Source: Melitaea cinxia | Lineage: Eukaryota > Arthropoda > Insecta > Lepidoptera > Nymphalidae | Direction of reading: 5' to 3' | DNA length: 64,000 nt | Assembly: GCF_905220565.1 (NCBI RefSeq) | Contig: NC_059414.1 | Coordinates: 2,850,001-2,914,000, forward strand | Shown here: positions 45,783-59,961 of the stretch, piece by piece | How the letters are laid out: each line of letters opens with the position of its first letter | Position numbering within the stretch: the stretch's first letter is position 1 | Program-made: the position numbers and the translations under genes | The notes under the pieces: model-generated | Told to the model about the DNA's origin: nothing | The model's database searches: none | What the model saw: only the letters and a program-made list of their open reading frames with translations

Positions 45783-46339
45783 AAAAAAATAAAATCAAAT
45801 CAAATATCTATAACGTGAAATATCGGAATAAAAGCATATATATTAAATAATTGCGTCATTCCTTCCCACACAATATATTACTAGTAATTCTAGGTAACTT
45901 CCAAGATTTTAAAATCCATTTTATATTCCAAATTTCAATTTACATTTTACTCGTAAAAATTATTTTAGAAAATGAATAAATTCTTTTTATTTTTCCTTTA
46001 GCGAAAACAAAACTGTAGAAAAATTTCCCCATTAAGCAAATAAACATTCAGATGTTAGAGGTGATAATACATTTTATTGCTAAGTAATGGCAACAGATTC
46101 AATTTGGAATGGAATTCTTTCATCAAGTAAATAGAAGCTTTCAGAGCGCTTAAAATCATTCTAAAAAATACTTATTTAAGCTAATCAAAATAAAATTAAT
46201 GATAATACTATTTCATTATTAAATAGACAAACATTTTTTGTTTAGTGTATTTTCCTTTTTTTTTTTAATCTTCTTGATTGAATGTGCATTAAAAATATAT
46301 TTTGTATTTGTACAAATATTTCTTTCCGGTTTGAAAGTT
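45783..46339. other. Gene-free intronic stretch
   Basis: AT-rich, nothing recognisable. Confidence 0.35.
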
Positions 46340-46510
46340 TGCCTTGCAGATCTCCCCACCGTGCCTCGGAGAGCACGTTCAGTCGTCGGTCCTGGTTGTT
46401 ACCATAAATATCTGATAGCGATCGTTACTCATAGTAGGGAACATATCTACCAATCCGCAGTTTAGCAGCGTAGTGGTCCCAACAGTGGGATGTTCAGTGG
46501 AATGTGGCTG
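46340..46510 (+). repeat. SINE-like composite repeat
   Basis: Plus-strand relative of the 27686-29125 repeat: GCCTCGGAGAGCACGTTCAG, then GATAGCGATCGTTACTCATAG, ending CCAACAGTGGGATG. Confidence 0.55.
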
Positions 46511-47771
46511 AATCCGATATAAAATACTTTTTTTTTCAAATTAATTTGTTAATAACAGTTAGAATTCCACATATCATCTACCAATACTTTCCGCAAGCGA
46601 CGCACGAGAATTTCTTAAAATCACTAGCAAGATTAATTTTAATGCAAAATGGACTTTCTCATTCATATATAAGACACATAATCCAACAAGTTGTTCTTCA
46701 ATTACTTTACTCAAACAATAGAATCTTGTTTATGATTCAATATCGTTCCTAAGCTGCCATTAACCCTGGGATGCCTCAAGAAAATATTTAGTATTCAAGG
46801 GTAAACGTCGTCCCTGGTAATATTGAAGTCGTTTGTCATGGTTTACAAGCATCGTCTATTTATCATGGCATTTCTCTTATGCTAATTCATTGCAATACAA
46901 CTTTGAGCTTATCTACCTTCTGTCCAGGTTTGAAACGAAACTTTGAATTTCATTATTTTATAGGGATATTGCTATCGTCATTTTTGTTGGATAAGCAGAT
47001 GACTTCATGCCTTCATAATAGGAAAACTTTTACCGCATTCATATATACGTTTGGAACACTGTGATTGCTTGGTTGACGTGATGCATTTCAAATCGGTGAA
47101 TATCATTCGATTATTCTGAATGATAATAAATCGCGAATCGTGTGGTATACTTAGCATCGTAATAGTAATGTTTAAACATTGCAATTTTTTCAAAACAACG
47201 CCATGTCACGGTATTGCAACGTGACACTTCACGTCACGTCGTTGTGTTACGTCACGTTATGGTGCGGCAACGTGCTACGCAGCTCTGATAATATTTCTAA
47301 AGTTTAAATCAAATATGTTTCGTTAATTACAAAAATGTTTTGTACCTACTATTTTTTATGTATAGCTTTTTATGGGAATTAATATTCTAGATCTCCTTTG
47401 CTATATTTTGCTGTGTGTATATTATTTACTTACGAACTCGAAGTTTTGTATTATATAATAAGGGATAATACAACTCATCGTGAATATTACTTCAATGTTA
47501 CCTGTAACAAAAACATTACAATTATGAACATTGTAATCCTTATAAAACATATCATATACAACCATATATTATATCTATAGTGGTAAATTTACTAAAAAGA
47601 TATTGGTTTTATATATATAATATTTAGTAATATCTAATAAGGACTTATTATAATTTTATTTATGTTTATACACGCGCTTGTTCGAATGCGTTAATCTCAG
47701 AAGTAATTATCTTATTTAATAATAATTATTACTATAGCTACTTCAATTAATTGTCGATGTAGATCAATCTG
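46511..47771. other. Gene-free intronic stretch
   Basis: No exon. A run of CACGTCACGTCG-type text near 47220-47270 repeats GTCACG several times. Confidence 0.35.
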
Positions 47772-48040
47772 ATTAACTGTGGTAGGGCACAGCAGGAATT
47801 TCCTGCTCAAAATATGGAGCAGCCCGACTGGGGTAGTACCTCGACCTTACAGAAGATCACAGCAAAATAATACTGTTTTCAAGCAGTATTGTGTTCCTGT
47901 TGGTGAGTAACGAGAGCTCCTGGGGGGATTGGGGATTGGGTCGGCAACGCGCTTGCGATGCTTCTGGTGTTGCAGGTGTCTATAAGGTACGGTAATCGCT
48001 TACCATCGGGTGAGCCGTACGCTTGTTTGCCGACCTAGTG
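47772..48040 (-). repeat. Dispersed repeat family C, best copy
   Basis: Full-looking minus-strand copy, including the end GCACAGCAGGAATTTCCTGC and the other end TTTGCCGACCTAG. Confidence 0.7.
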
Positions 48041-48370
48041 ACATAAAAAAAAATCTGAATCAAGTTATTTCACGTGTCAAATATTTTTAAATTCATCTGT
48101 TACTCCTTGTATTGTTGTCTCTTACTCCGAGATACAGAAAAAGATTGTAGAGAAACAGAGCAGCGATGTACTAAATTTATATCTTAAATTAATTTATTAG
48201 ATACTTGGGTATGCAGTGAAAGATTATATGGTAAGAAGCGAACAAAATTATTAGACATGTAATCTAAAACCCGCAGAGAGTCACAGCAGATTAAGGTCCA
48301 ACCCATATCCTACACAGGCGAAAAGTATAATCGGTAGTAGTGGGACGATAAAAAACTGCCACAGAATGGT

Positions 48371-48394
48371 GTATATATATATATATATATATAT
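48371..48394. repeat. (TA)n microsatellite
   Basis: About 12 TA units. Confidence 0.9.
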
Positions 48395-49814
48395 TCTGAT
48401 AAGAATCATTCCACGTTCTCTATCTGGTAAACTAAAGCCACCAAAAGTTAAAATTGAGTTACTTTCAAACTCAGTGCATTTTGTATCCTTGTTGGAAGTG
48501 TAAAGTAAACTTAGTCGAAATTCTTTATTTCATGTATCTTGTATCTCTGAGGAAATAAATTGCGATGTCGTCACGTTGAAAGCATAAGCGGTAAATGTTG
48601 GTTTTAATGCTGTGTTTAGGGTTTTGTAACATTGGTAGTTTGTTAATTTAAGCATTATTTTTTAAGTTAACTCTAAAGGTATGAAAAAAATTCTGTTATT
48701 TTTACTAAGCACAGTTAGATTGATAGGTAAATTTAGTAGCTGCGACTTCATGCATGGAACATGACTTGATTTTTAATAAGAAACAACTTATAAACTTCTT
48801 GTTTAAGAGAGGATAAATTGAATGTACTGTCGATTCTTATTGAAAAAATCCTCTGATGATTTAGCAAAATGACGATTTGTTTTTTTTCGTACAATCAACG
48901 GCCCCCATAAAGATTTTCTCCTATGAGCACAAACGCCGAGCCCACGAAAAACATCTATATCCTTTAGACTGTAATATCGCACTTCTGGACATAGGCCTCT
49001 TTCCCCATGTAGGAGAAGGACTTTCTGTTGAGTTATTCAATTATTTTATTTACAATTTCTCTGAGCAAGCAATTCCCTTAATTGATTTAAGGATTATCGC
49101 TTAAATATTTGTAGATGTAAATACGATCTTCTTTTACATTTAATTTATCGACGCCCATAGAACCCTTTCCCGTAATTACGTTCAAACCATCGGAACAAAT
49201 GCAAATGTCTGATCATTGTAATTAGGAGCGGGTACAGCTGTGCCAATTCGCTAATAAGTACATCTGGTACTTTGAATTTACTTATTCTATTCGTACTGTT
49301 TTTAGAACAACTTGTTTTTGAATGGTCACATAGTCGATGGATTCCTATAACTAAAACTCAGATGTCAGTATGTTCTTGTTCTTACAATTACGAAATCTGT
49401 AATTCTGGTTTATTTAAAAATAGGTTTTAAAATAAACAATCTCTTAACGACAAAACAGTGTAACAAAAAAAGTCATTGGTAAAAAATCGTCGTAATAAAG
49501 GATATGATTGGAAACGGGAGCATCTTGGGGTAATGACCTTGCTAAATTGAAGGGGGAGGCGCGTGGTGACAGAAGCATGTTTTCCCATTTTATCGACGTG
49601 AATAGATATAATGTTTCCTTTTATAGTTGAGTAGTTCACATTTCTCGCTGACTTACTGAAAGGAATTGTTGATTCAGATTTATTAGACTAAATGCGATAC
49701 GCGGTTTTACTCGCATAATTTCCAATGCCGGGAGAATATTGAGTTAATATGTAAGTTATAAATCTGTCTTATTATGTGTGAAATAACATAAAACCTGCGT
49801 TTATCTACGAGTCA
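48395..49814. other. Gene-free intronic stretch
   Basis: A short repeat end with CTTCTGGACATAGGCCTCTT lies at 48979-48998. Nothing else recognised. Confidence 0.35.
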
Positions 49815-49965
49815 ACTTGCAGAACAATGGTCGCGAGTTCGAGTCCCGCTTGGGATAAACATCCTGAATTTGGGCTTTTTTTACCCCATCTGGCTGTTAC
49901 CTAAAACACAAGCATGAAGTTGCCTGTATAATATACAGGTGGCCGCGTCTGTATATTATAGATAT
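49815..49965 (+). repeat. tRNA-headed SINE-like repeat
   Basis: Has GGTCGCGAGTTCGAGTCCCG (B-box-like) followed by a tail phrase with AGTTGCCTGTATAATATACA. Not a tRNA: no clover-leaf partner stems. Confidence 0.5.
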
Positions 49966-52032
49966 TTGTTTGTTTATTTATCAATCGAATAAAGCATTAA
50001 CCACGTAAAGCTGTATGTCAGATCAGATATCTTTATCAGCCATTCTGAGACAGATTCTAATTCTCACAAAATTTCGATTTTACAAGGTTTGTACTAACAA
50101 AAGAGTTAGTTCGTTTGAATACGTTAATTGAAATCAGCGTACTTGAGAGGAACGGAATACCGTTCCAGTTTCAATTGTTTGAATTGTTTTTGACTTAAAT
50201 AGCGTCCAATAATAATCTTTAATCTTTAGATTATAAGGACAATGACCGTTTCTTTCCCTATATTAAAAAGGTTGTGTGGTTCGTATAAAGGTAATACGTT
50301 TGTGTTATAATTTCTTTGACAATATTGTTATATAATAACATTATCTTCCAACTGACCGAACATAAGGATACAAATATACAAAAAAAAAATACAGTCGAAT
50401 TGAGAACCTGCTCCTTTTTTGAATGTCGGTTAAAAAATCTAAAACTGCACGCCTCCACGGACTACTTTATAACTATAATTTACAGCTCATACCTAACATC
50501 GCCCTCTAGTAGCTTGTTTAGGAACTAATGATCGACCATACAACGATAATAAGTTCGATTAGTTGATTTGGTTTCTTTCAGACAATCACATATCGATCAG
50601 ATTGTATATTATTATGACAGAAACGTAAAAATATTTATTGTAAAAGTTTTGAAGAAGTTTTCAGCCTTCATATTTAATGGGCTTCTAAGTTAATAGTTTA
50701 CAACATAGTATATTTTAAATTGATTCTTTTTACTATAATAGTATTAAAAAATACTTGGAATGATATTAAATTTATAGTTCGATGTGTATTATGTAAAAAA
50801 GTGTTTATTTTACAGCATACCAATGCATTTTTATAAAAATATATTACATTATGTAATTATATATGAAACAAAAACAAGGAAAAGCCAATTTGAATTGTAT
50901 ATTTAAAATTTTTATTTTCTACAAAATTATACTTAAATATTATCTATTTATAAATAAACTCATCGAATATTCCACTTTCGACACTTTTCGAGAGGAGTAA
51001 GGCGCTAGAACATTAATTAGACGCGGTATCGGTGATATGCTAATCGCAGTATAATGACCGTAGTCAGGCAAGCTACGGCACGCAGCGCTCTACGAACTAA
51101 GTTCACAAAACATCCCAGCCATTCTTCACTTGCTGTTTTTCTGCAACTTTGAGTATCTGTAGTTGTCAAATTGGCAGTAATATAGCGGTCTAATATTTTT
51201 ATCCATCTTGTCTCCTATGTAATATAGCGGAATATATCCTCTCTTTAATAATAATTGATGCATTTGAATATTGCTCTTTACATGTTTGGTCCTCACTAGC
51301 CACAAAAATGGTACAAAGTGTCTTCGATAACAATTATGGATCACTGCTTTACGTGTATTCCAAGGCAAGGTAAACTCACAAGGACATATACTTACAAATA
51401 AATGCCCCAACCGAAACTGAACCATGAACTCCCGCGTTAAGGCACTCGCACGTCAAGACGGATGAGTGGTTCGGATTTCAAGTAGTGCATTTTCGTAAGA
51501 TTTGGAAACAAAATTTCAAAGCGAAACAGATATTTTTGTAAACACAAATATCCCCATTAGGGAATCAAACTCGTAGTTGTCATTGTCGAGGATATTTCAC
51601 CACTATACTAGTACTTCTGCGGAGCTTACATACCTTCCCTGATAAACAGGCTTAGTAATACAAAAAGGTCTCTTCAAATAGTGGAAGGAAAAAGGACAAG
51701 ACGATCCCGCGATTAGCGCGTTCATGCTTACAAACCATTTTCCCGCTTTATAAGAAGTACTATTATGTAAGTAGTCTACATACTTCATATTTTATTTATG
51801 TCCATGAAATTTCTTATTACTTAAGTTTAACTTCTTAAATTCTTTCTTAACTTTCGCGGTCATATTGTCAAAGTCGGTCTGTAACGTCGCCGAAATATCG
51901 GAAATCTCGGAAAGATAATTACAGAAAATATATTAGAATCATAAGTGTTCACATTTTAGTTTAAGCCCTAGAAACTTAAAGCCAACTTATAGCTAGTATT
52001 GCAGTCTCGCCCTTACTTTAAATATATATATA
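49966..52032. other. Gene-free intronic stretch
   Basis: Holds a family B end at 50390-50430 (CAGTCGAATTGAGAACCTGC), a decayed SINE-like piece at 51280-51420 and a GC-richer patch at 50990-51120. No exon. Confidence 0.35.
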
Positions 52033-52140
52033 TTTTTTTACAAGTGATATACATCCACGGGTTTATGAACCCATGTCCTTTTTTATGCTAAAAAAATGCA
52101 ATTTTTATTTTTATTTTTTTCTATTTTAAGGTAGGCGTTA
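52033..52140 (-). mobile_element. Severely 5'-truncated LINE tail, same 3' end as the helicase LINE
   Basis: Reverse of 7066-7193 with scattered differences: TAACGCCTACCTT, then an A/T-rich stretch, then AAAAAAGGACATGGGTTCAT and CCCGTGGATGTAT, then an A-run (T-run on the plus strand, 52034-52040). Confidence 0.7.
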
Positions 52141-55082
52141 AATACTTTATTATACCATATTGTCACATTCCAAACTTAAAGCAGCTTTATAACAATCTGC
52201 TGTAAAGATAAACCATCACCTAACGTAAATCTCAATAAATTATGTAACTTTAATTTTTCTATTATTTATTTATTTACGCGTAATATTATTGAAAACGTTA
52301 TAGATATTAATAATCTAATGCGCTTCGAAAAATAATATGATAAATTCGTGTTTCCACCATCAAGCAATTTGAATTTCTCTCTCCTTCTTCTGCTTTCTTC
52401 TTTTATTACTAACTAGCTGTGCCCGCGACTTCTCCTCCGTGGAATTAAAAAAAAATAGTTATTATTCAGTTGACAGAGTTATCAAATCGTGTGTTTGTAA
52501 CAAAATATAAGTTTCTTTGGGTTAACTTAATAAAGGGACTTAACACGGAAAATTCACTATAAAGATAAATAAGATATTTTTACTTTATTTGCCCCAAATA
52601 ACTGGAGTTTAAGAAAGATTATCCGGTTTCGGTAATTTAGATGATCGCAGCCCTAGCTTTACATAAGTTAGTAAGAGAAAGACCCTTCCAAATAACTTTA
52701 AGCTTAGAAGCTCGAGCCTCACATACATTGTATCCGTGGCACATAACTATATCGAAATAATTTGGCTTACAAATAACGTAAAAACAGAAATCATTCAGCT
52801 CTCAAAGTAAAGAAATATAGCAATATTGTAAATAAAAAAAATAATAAATTTTATTCATTTTGAATACAACCAACTTCTTACAAAAAAAAACCCTTGCATA
52901 CAGCAGTAAGAATTAAAGCAACATGAAAAAATTTAGATGCAATTTAACAAGTGAAAATAGTTTTATTAATTGTCAATTTAAAGAAAACTGTTGCCAGTTA
53001 ATAATTTTAAAAATTTTAACCGTAGGCTAAAAAGGAGGACTTATCAATTCGACTGTATTTTATTGTATGTTCGATTGTATTTAATTGTGCTTGCGTCAAA
53101 CATATTAGTTAGTTTAATCCAACGCAGCGCTCTATTGTGAATTAGTGGAGGTTATAAATATTCTGCTACACTCATTGATAAGACCAAAATTATTATTGGT
53201 CACGTTGTATTAAAGAAATTTAATTGTTATAGTAAGTTTTAACTATTATCAAATAACGATATTAGTATGGACAGCTTATGAGGATAAGGAGGGGTCAAAG
53301 TACTGCAATAGCGACCATAGACAAGGGGCCATTTTGACAAACTAATGACTTAAAGGATTTACATGTCACTGGTTTCTATCGTAGCAAATGAGCGATAAGT
53401 AATTTAAGGAACAAATTCGTAGCGGGGGAGTTATTTCTAGCAGTGCAAGCCTTATGACAATAATGATCAAGAATTATGAATTGCCAAAACAATTTGTTAA
53501 CAATATTTGAAGAGTGACAAACTAAATTTGTGGTTCGAATTGAAAAAATATTTTTGTTTTCGCTAGACTATTTAACGAGGAATTTAAGCTGTTTTTTACC
53601 CCAAATTAAATCGTGTAAAAACGCGGGACATAGCTTGTAAGTTATAGAATCTCAGGATACAACTTACATTAACGCAGAAAATAGCAAGGCAGTAAAATTA
53701 AAAGACATCGCCAAGTTTTATGCGTTTAGGAAGCTATTAAAAAAGTAACAATGAAGGGATAAGTCCTATACGTTTACCGTTAACGTATTTCGTAAATTTT
53801 CCCAAATATTCACCCCTCGTCGGTATATACATACAAATGTATGTATTACCATGTGTTTCCGTTACCCCTCGCAGCTAGAACGGGGGAAACTGCCGTCTGT
53901 GTCCAAAATAGCCGCGCCTCCCCGTGACTGAGCGAATTTATCTAGCCTTCCTGTTTTGTATCGAAATATTACGTGTCTTTTAGTCGCTAATAGCTATTCA
54001 TATTGCTATAGTAATCTCATAACATAAGATTAATTTTATTTTTAATATAATTTTATTTATATTTGGAAAATAAATACATAAATAATTAAATACATTAACA
54101 CAAATGAATAGTACAAAATCCAGCTGTTTCCACCAATTACATTTTATTACATTACATTAATTAGGATTCAAATATATATGATAGAGGGTATTGTTGCTGA
54201 AGTAATAACATTCAAATTGGTTTTTATTTTATTAAATACTTAATTGGAAAGCAACTGTATGTAAATAATATGTAACACAAAAACTTTAAAATAAAACATC
54301 GACACAAATATTAACCTCTAAAAGTACACCGTAGGTCTAAGGGTTGTGTGTCTTTAATACGCTAATTCCAATTTAAAAAGTCATGTTGCAAAGTTATGAG
54401 TTGTTCAAGTGTACTTATTTTACGAAATTTTACAAGACCATCGACATAACATTATTATTTGGTCTAAAATTATAATATTAAATAGACAATAAAATTTTAT
54501 GTTAGTAATTAATTTAATCCAACCTTTGTACCTAATGAATATATTGTTAAAAAATTTCCTTTCAATGCTATGTATTATTTCTGTTTTTTTTTAGTGTACA
54601 ATAAAGTGTATTATTATTATTATTAATCATTTAAATATATGTTTAATACCAACAATAGCAATTACCTTTTTCATATGTTAATAGTTATTAAAGGTGATAG
54701 AAACCAGTGTGACACGTAATAAAGCACGAGTTAATCGACAGTAGCGCACTAAACACAGCGATGTGTTGTCAGTCAGACATTACAACACTTACTAATTACC
54801 ACGCGTTTACTCTATTTGTATGTTACGAATACTTATTTATGTTTAGGATATACTAGTTATAAGTTTTATCAGCTCAAAAATATTCTGAATCAAGGAATCG
54901 TTTTCTTTAGCTCGACACACCGTGAAAAAATTATAGCAAAAACATATCCAAAGAATACCAACGTTTGTTTTTTTCAAAGGTGTACATTACATACTACCAT
55001 TACGTCTAATCTACTTAAATAGGAACCAATCACTAGTATTTAACTGAAGGTGTTGGAATTGTATGAAAATCAGAACACAGCC
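52141..55082. other. Gene-free intronic stretch
   Basis: Contains a Helitron-like reversed end (AACTAGCTGTGCCCGCGACT, 52411-52430), a family B fragment at 53015-53080 and a GC-rich patch at 53856-53935. No supported exon. Confidence 0.35.
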
Positions 55083-55256
55083 GAATAATATTGCTCGTAA
55101 GTGCTCCTGGGGCAATTGAAGTATCCAGAGCTCCTGGGGACGCACTGTGTTGTCAACGAGAGTAGGGTTGGTAACGCGCTTGTGTAGCTCCTGGTTTTGA
55201 AGGAGTTCACAGGCTACCGTAACCGACTACCATTTAGCGAACCCGTTTGCCTTTGT
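55083..55256 (-). repeat. Dispersed repeat family C, decayed
   Basis: Retains AGCTCCTGGGGACGC, GGTAACGCGCTTGTG and CGTTTGCC phrases. Confidence 0.5.
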
Positions 55257-56455
55257 CATAATATTAGTTCAAAATATAACGACGTCAAAATCACAATAGG
55301 AACCCTGTAAACGTACTGTTTAAAAATCTATTATAATAACGTTTTACCAGTTATAAATACATATAAGACAATTTTATTTTAGTACTACAATAGTTGACCC
55401 TAATCTTAGTTAAAACATTCGTAGACTTTAGGTTTCGTATCGAACTAAAGTAATGAATAAAAGCCAGGTTATTTTCGACTCGGGTCACTCGAATTTTGCT
55501 CGATCTTTACTTCGACCTGAATGATATCTAATAAAGTCGGTCTATCTCAGATTGCGCGTCAGAATAGAGAATAACTTTTGCCTCCACTCTACCGCCTAAT
55601 TTTACCGTACCGTTAGTTCCATGCCATCCGAATATGCCCCATATGAGACACACCTCTAGCAGTATCATGACTCGCGCCAATATACTAGAACGCAGCTGAA
55701 AGTCAATGACCGGTATCACAAATTGGCGTGAATTTTTCGTCGAAAACAAACTATAGGCTATCGATGTTTGACCAAACGCGTTAGTCGAAGTAAGATTTTT
55801 TTTTTTTATGTAACAGCTTCCAATCTGACCTAATATAGATCCTATGCTTTTGTCATCCTAAAGATTTACACATTAAAAATAACAATAAGGGCAACCGTAG
55901 CATTGTAGTTAATTTCATTTATTTAAGACGCTACTTTGGTAGTCACGAGCTCACGACACAATGTCAATGTTCAAATTAAATTTACCATCGATCCACTTGG
56001 CGAAAATATTCTCATTTGGTCATAAGCTAAATATTTCCTACAGAAAACAACTCAAGTAAATAAATACATAATGTTTTAAATATAATAATATTTCGTGCTA
56101 AATTTATACGATAGGTAATCGACTTAAGAGCTTAGAGGGATTACTAGCAAGCTACATCAATTTGACGTAAACTGGACTTAGTTCGCTTCGCTAAACATAA
56201 AATAACATAATATTGTAAACATGTTATAAATTTAAAAAATCGAAGCTTATTTAGAACAAAAAATAACCAAATCCAAGGTTAATCCAATGCATCTAAATAA
56301 AAGAAAAATATATTAATTGAACGCTTACAATCCCATATAAATCGAAGATTTCATTTCAAAAGCACTTTAAAACCAGTTTTTAAGTTTTTCGTGCACTTCT
56401 TCTCATACTTTGTATTTTTCTGTAGTTTAAATAAATAAATATTCGTATAAATATA
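55257..56455. other. Gene-free intronic stretch
   Basis: A GC-richer patch at 55540-55740 gives a 73-codon minus frame with one hydrophobic segment, but no homology is recognised. Confidence 0.35.
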
Positions 56456-56650
56456 TATTAGTAGCTTTTACCTGCGGCTTCGCCCGCATTGTTTTTTTTA
56501 AATATATACATATACATATAAAGTATCCTATGTTACTTCTAATACTTCTAAGAATATGTGGACAAAGTTTCATGATGATCGATTAAGTAGTTTTCGTGTG
56601 AAAGCGTAAACAAACTAACTTACATTCACATTTATAATATTAGTGGGGAT
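56456..56650 (-). repeat. Helitron-like repeat, reversed
   Basis: Minus strand begins CCCCACTAATATTATAAATG and ends near GCGGGCGAAGCCGCAGGTAA, a layout shared with 7514-7723. Confidence 0.5.
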
Positions 56651-57360
56651 AATGGCCTATATGTCATTGAAATCACCCTAGGCTCATTAAAGCAGAAACC
56701 GTAAATCAGTTTGATGAACTGTATCACAACCCAGGTGAACCAAGTGACATCAAGTAGGTTAGACTATTGATCCCCACCTGACCGTAGTTGCATGATATGT
56801 AGCAGTTAATAACTTGTAAATACACTTGACATTAAAATTTTACTAAATATTCAGATTTGTATAATACGAGAGTATTAATCTAATGCCACCTTATTTTATT
56901 TTTGTTGTATGTAGATATTTTTACTTTTATTGACAAAATTAAAAAATTAATAAGAATTGAATTTACCTATACATATTTTAATATTATTATTCTTTAGCTT
57001 CATTTTAAGAAAAATATATAAAAGGAAACCCTACTCAACTTAGACTTAACTTAGTCGATTTTTCTGAGTTTGACTTTTTCATAAAAGACTTCATCAATCA
57101 TCAAATTGCTTTCTACGCCCACTGGACACGGGGAATCTTTTGTACAAACAACAATACACGCAAATGTATTATTGTGTGCAGTGCTAACACTCTGACCCTC
57201 TTTCATAGTAAGAAATAAGGTTACAGGACAAAAGTCGACACAAAGATAGTACTCAATAAAAACATTTCATATGTTTGTCGTAGGCTAAAAATATAAACAC
57301 GAATTTATGACCTATATCATTACAAACAGGCTCTTGAATAATAAAAAAAGATTTTTTATA
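56651..57360. other. Gene-free intronic stretch
   Basis: AT-rich; nothing recognisable. Confidence 0.35.
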
Positions 57361-57563
57361 TACGACGACGCGTTGGCGCAGCGGTCACAGTACGGACTGT
57401 TCGATCCCCGCTCACGACAAATATTTGTATTGGCCATATAGATGTTTGTTGTGGTCTGGGCGTTTGTGCATGCGTATTGTGTGTTTCCGGACCCCCGACA
57501 CAGGAGAAAATCCTACTGGGGGGCCGTTGAGTGTGAAGCGTCTATTTATTTATACATTTATAA
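57361..57563 (+). mobile_element. tRNA-derived SINE
   Basis: A-box-like TTGGCGCAGCGG (57373-57384) and B-box-like GTTCGATCCCC (57399-57409) start the repeat. They are followed by a body with TTTGTTGTGGTCTGGGCGTT and AGGAGAAAATCCTACTGGGG and a TATTTATTTATA tail. The same body lies at 63890-63980 without the head. Transcribed by RNA polymerase III in the family. Confidence 0.7.
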
Positions 57564-58256
57564 TAATACCTCATAATAAAGCCCTAAAATGTACAAAACT
57601 TAAATAAAGACTAACGAATTATTCGCTGAAAATTCTACCAAATATTAATTTAGTAACGTTCTAGATATTTATATCAAAACACCTAAACACCCTAACCTAA
57701 AAACTACAAACCGACCAATTAAATATTCGAAAGTTAACAATCGCAAAAAAAACAACATTTTTTTCACTCGGTCGTATTTCATCGTTTGGAGTATCGTTAA
57801 CAAGTTTAGTAACAGAACTTCAAAATGGCCGACTTAAAATTCGAACTGAAAAAATTGTTGTTTCGCGGCGAACACTAACAAGGCCATGGATCCTAGCTAC
57901 TAGGTACTAAACTCGATATGGATTCACGAGGTCCCCAGAATTTAAAACGAAATGTTTGGTCAAAGATTTTTACGTTTCAATTTCAAATCCGATTGAAAAA
58001 GGTGTTAGTTTATTTCTGACGCCTATTCTATACTGTTTCTGCAAAGACCATTTTTATACTGTTAAATAATATATAACACATTTTCAGAACAAAATAAATC
58101 TATATTCCGTTTTTTTTTTTGGACGAGTCTTATTTGGTAAACAAACCCCTGTCAATCGTAATTCACGTTTTTTCCTTACTTACAATATTACTCTATTGTC
58201 TGTGGTCGGAAGTACGCCATATTTGTTTACTATTTAGGACTCTTCCAAAAAAATAG
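57564..58256. other. Gene-free intronic stretch
   Basis: AT-rich; nothing recognisable. Confidence 0.35.
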
Positions 58257-58262
58257 AATATA

Positions 58263-58294
<32 letters not shown>
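58257..58294. repeat. (TA)n-(ATA)n microsatellite
   Basis: TA repeats run directly into AAT repeats, at the 5' end of the Helitron-like repeat that follows. Confidence 0.85.
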
Positions 58295-58546
58295 ATTATA
58301 AAGCTGAAGAGTTTGTTAGTTTGTTTGAATGCGCTAATTTTAGGAACTACTGGTCCGATTTGAAAAATTATCTCAGTGTTAGATAGCCCATTTATCGAGG
58401 AAGGCTTTATATCATCACGCTAAGACTAATGGGAGCGGAGCACCAATGAAAAATATTACAAAATCGGGTTATTTTTCCTTTTGAGAACTTCCCCAGTTAG
58501 CCCAAAGAAACTGTTCCACGCAGACGAAGTCGCGGGCAGAAGATAG
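58270..58546 (+). repeat. Helitron-like repeat
   Basis: AATATTATAAAGCTGAAGAG start, GAACTACTGGTCCGATTTGA, GAGCGGAGCACCAATGAAAA and an end AGATAG|T where CTAG|T would be expected. Confidence 0.5.
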
Positions 58547-59647
58547 TTTCTGATATTTATTAACATTTAGTCTTACATAAAATACAGCGTCACTAACCCC
58601 TAAATTTTTATCAATAATCTTATAATGTTATGTACATTCTAAGCAAAATATCATAAATCATATTTTTGATTAATTTTCACTTGATCTGTTTGTATTTATC
58701 CCGGAGATATTTTATTTGACTGATGGATGTAATGATTGAACGAGTCACCTTTGAAAGGCGTTTCTAAATTTTCATTTCTTTTACGTTGCTCGCGTCACCC
58801 GTTTCCAGTTATTTTGAATTTTCAGTATTCATTTTTTTATATTAATTTTTGACACAAAACAGCATCTAATGATATCCTTATCAATTCAAAGTACCCATAA
58901 AATTCTTTTGTATCAAGGCGTAAGTGAAATTACGGAAGCGTTAGACCATAGTATACAGAAAAAAATTGAATATGGTAGCAATAGGATTCCGTTTGATGAT
59001 AAGAGACTACAATGCCGTATGAACGCTTACAACACCATAAGCATCACAAGCACATAGCAATCCGTAACCCATGCTGTTAACAAAGCGCACCCTCAGAAAC
59101 TCTGACTAACTTAATTACCGCATGAACACATCTACTCGGATAGTATCAAATAACAGTGTAGATCAATGTTCGATTAACATCAAATAGCTAAGCTTTTATT
59201 AAATTTTCTGTCTTAGAATCATTGATACCATTCCATTATAATTAAAACGTAATAGACCACATATACGTTTTCCAATCTTAAATCTGCTTTGATATCATAC
59301 AGGCGTTATTAATGATCACCAATCTAAAAAAAATAATAGAGTATAACAAAAAGGTTTCGTCGTAATAATACTATTCAATAGCAGTAGAAAACCACGTTAT
59401 TTAAAAACAAACAATATACCACACAAACACCAATAAAACAACATTACAAACATTAACAAAAGAACTCCGAGGAAGAAAACCCACTTCTTGAGTTCAATGT
59501 TGTCTCATAAAACTAGAACATGTAACAAAGTTCAATAAAACTTAAATGGGTGCTTTCGTTCGAGGTATACTGAAACGTATGGTAAGTCTGAACTCTGCAA
59601 AATAAGCAAACGGGAAAATATTTTTCGATCCAGTAAATACTGGTATA
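58547..59647. other. Gene-free intronic stretch
   Basis: No exon or named repeat. Confidence 0.35.
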
Positions 59648-59961
59648 TCTAATATATAAAATTCTCGAGTCGCGGTGTTTGTAGTTAAACTCCTCCGAAA
59701 CGGTTTGACCGATTCTCATGAAATTTTGTGTGCATATTGGGTAGGTAGGTATGAGAATCGAACAACATCTATTTTTCATCCCCCTAAATTTTAAGGGTCC
59801 ACTCCAATTTTTTTTTTAATTTTTGATAAATTATTTATTTTTTATTTTTTTATGACACAACATTAAAAAATACATACAACCCTAAATTTTCACCCTTCTA
59901 CCACCAACCCCTATTTTTAAATAGCGTTTAGCGGCAAGACAACGTTTGCCGAGTCAGCTAG
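59648..59961 (+). mobile_element. Helitron-like element with intact termini
   Basis: 314 bp starting TCTAATATATAAAATTCTCG and ending GTCAGCTAG, inserted between A (59647) and T (59962). A diverged reversed copy lies at 63475-63625. No coding sequence, so non-autonomous. Confidence 0.6.

Noticed and set aside
55528..55749. 73-codon minus-strand frame with a hydrophobic segment
   Set aside because: No homology recognised; no splice sites joining it to dystrophin; probably a decayed repeat.
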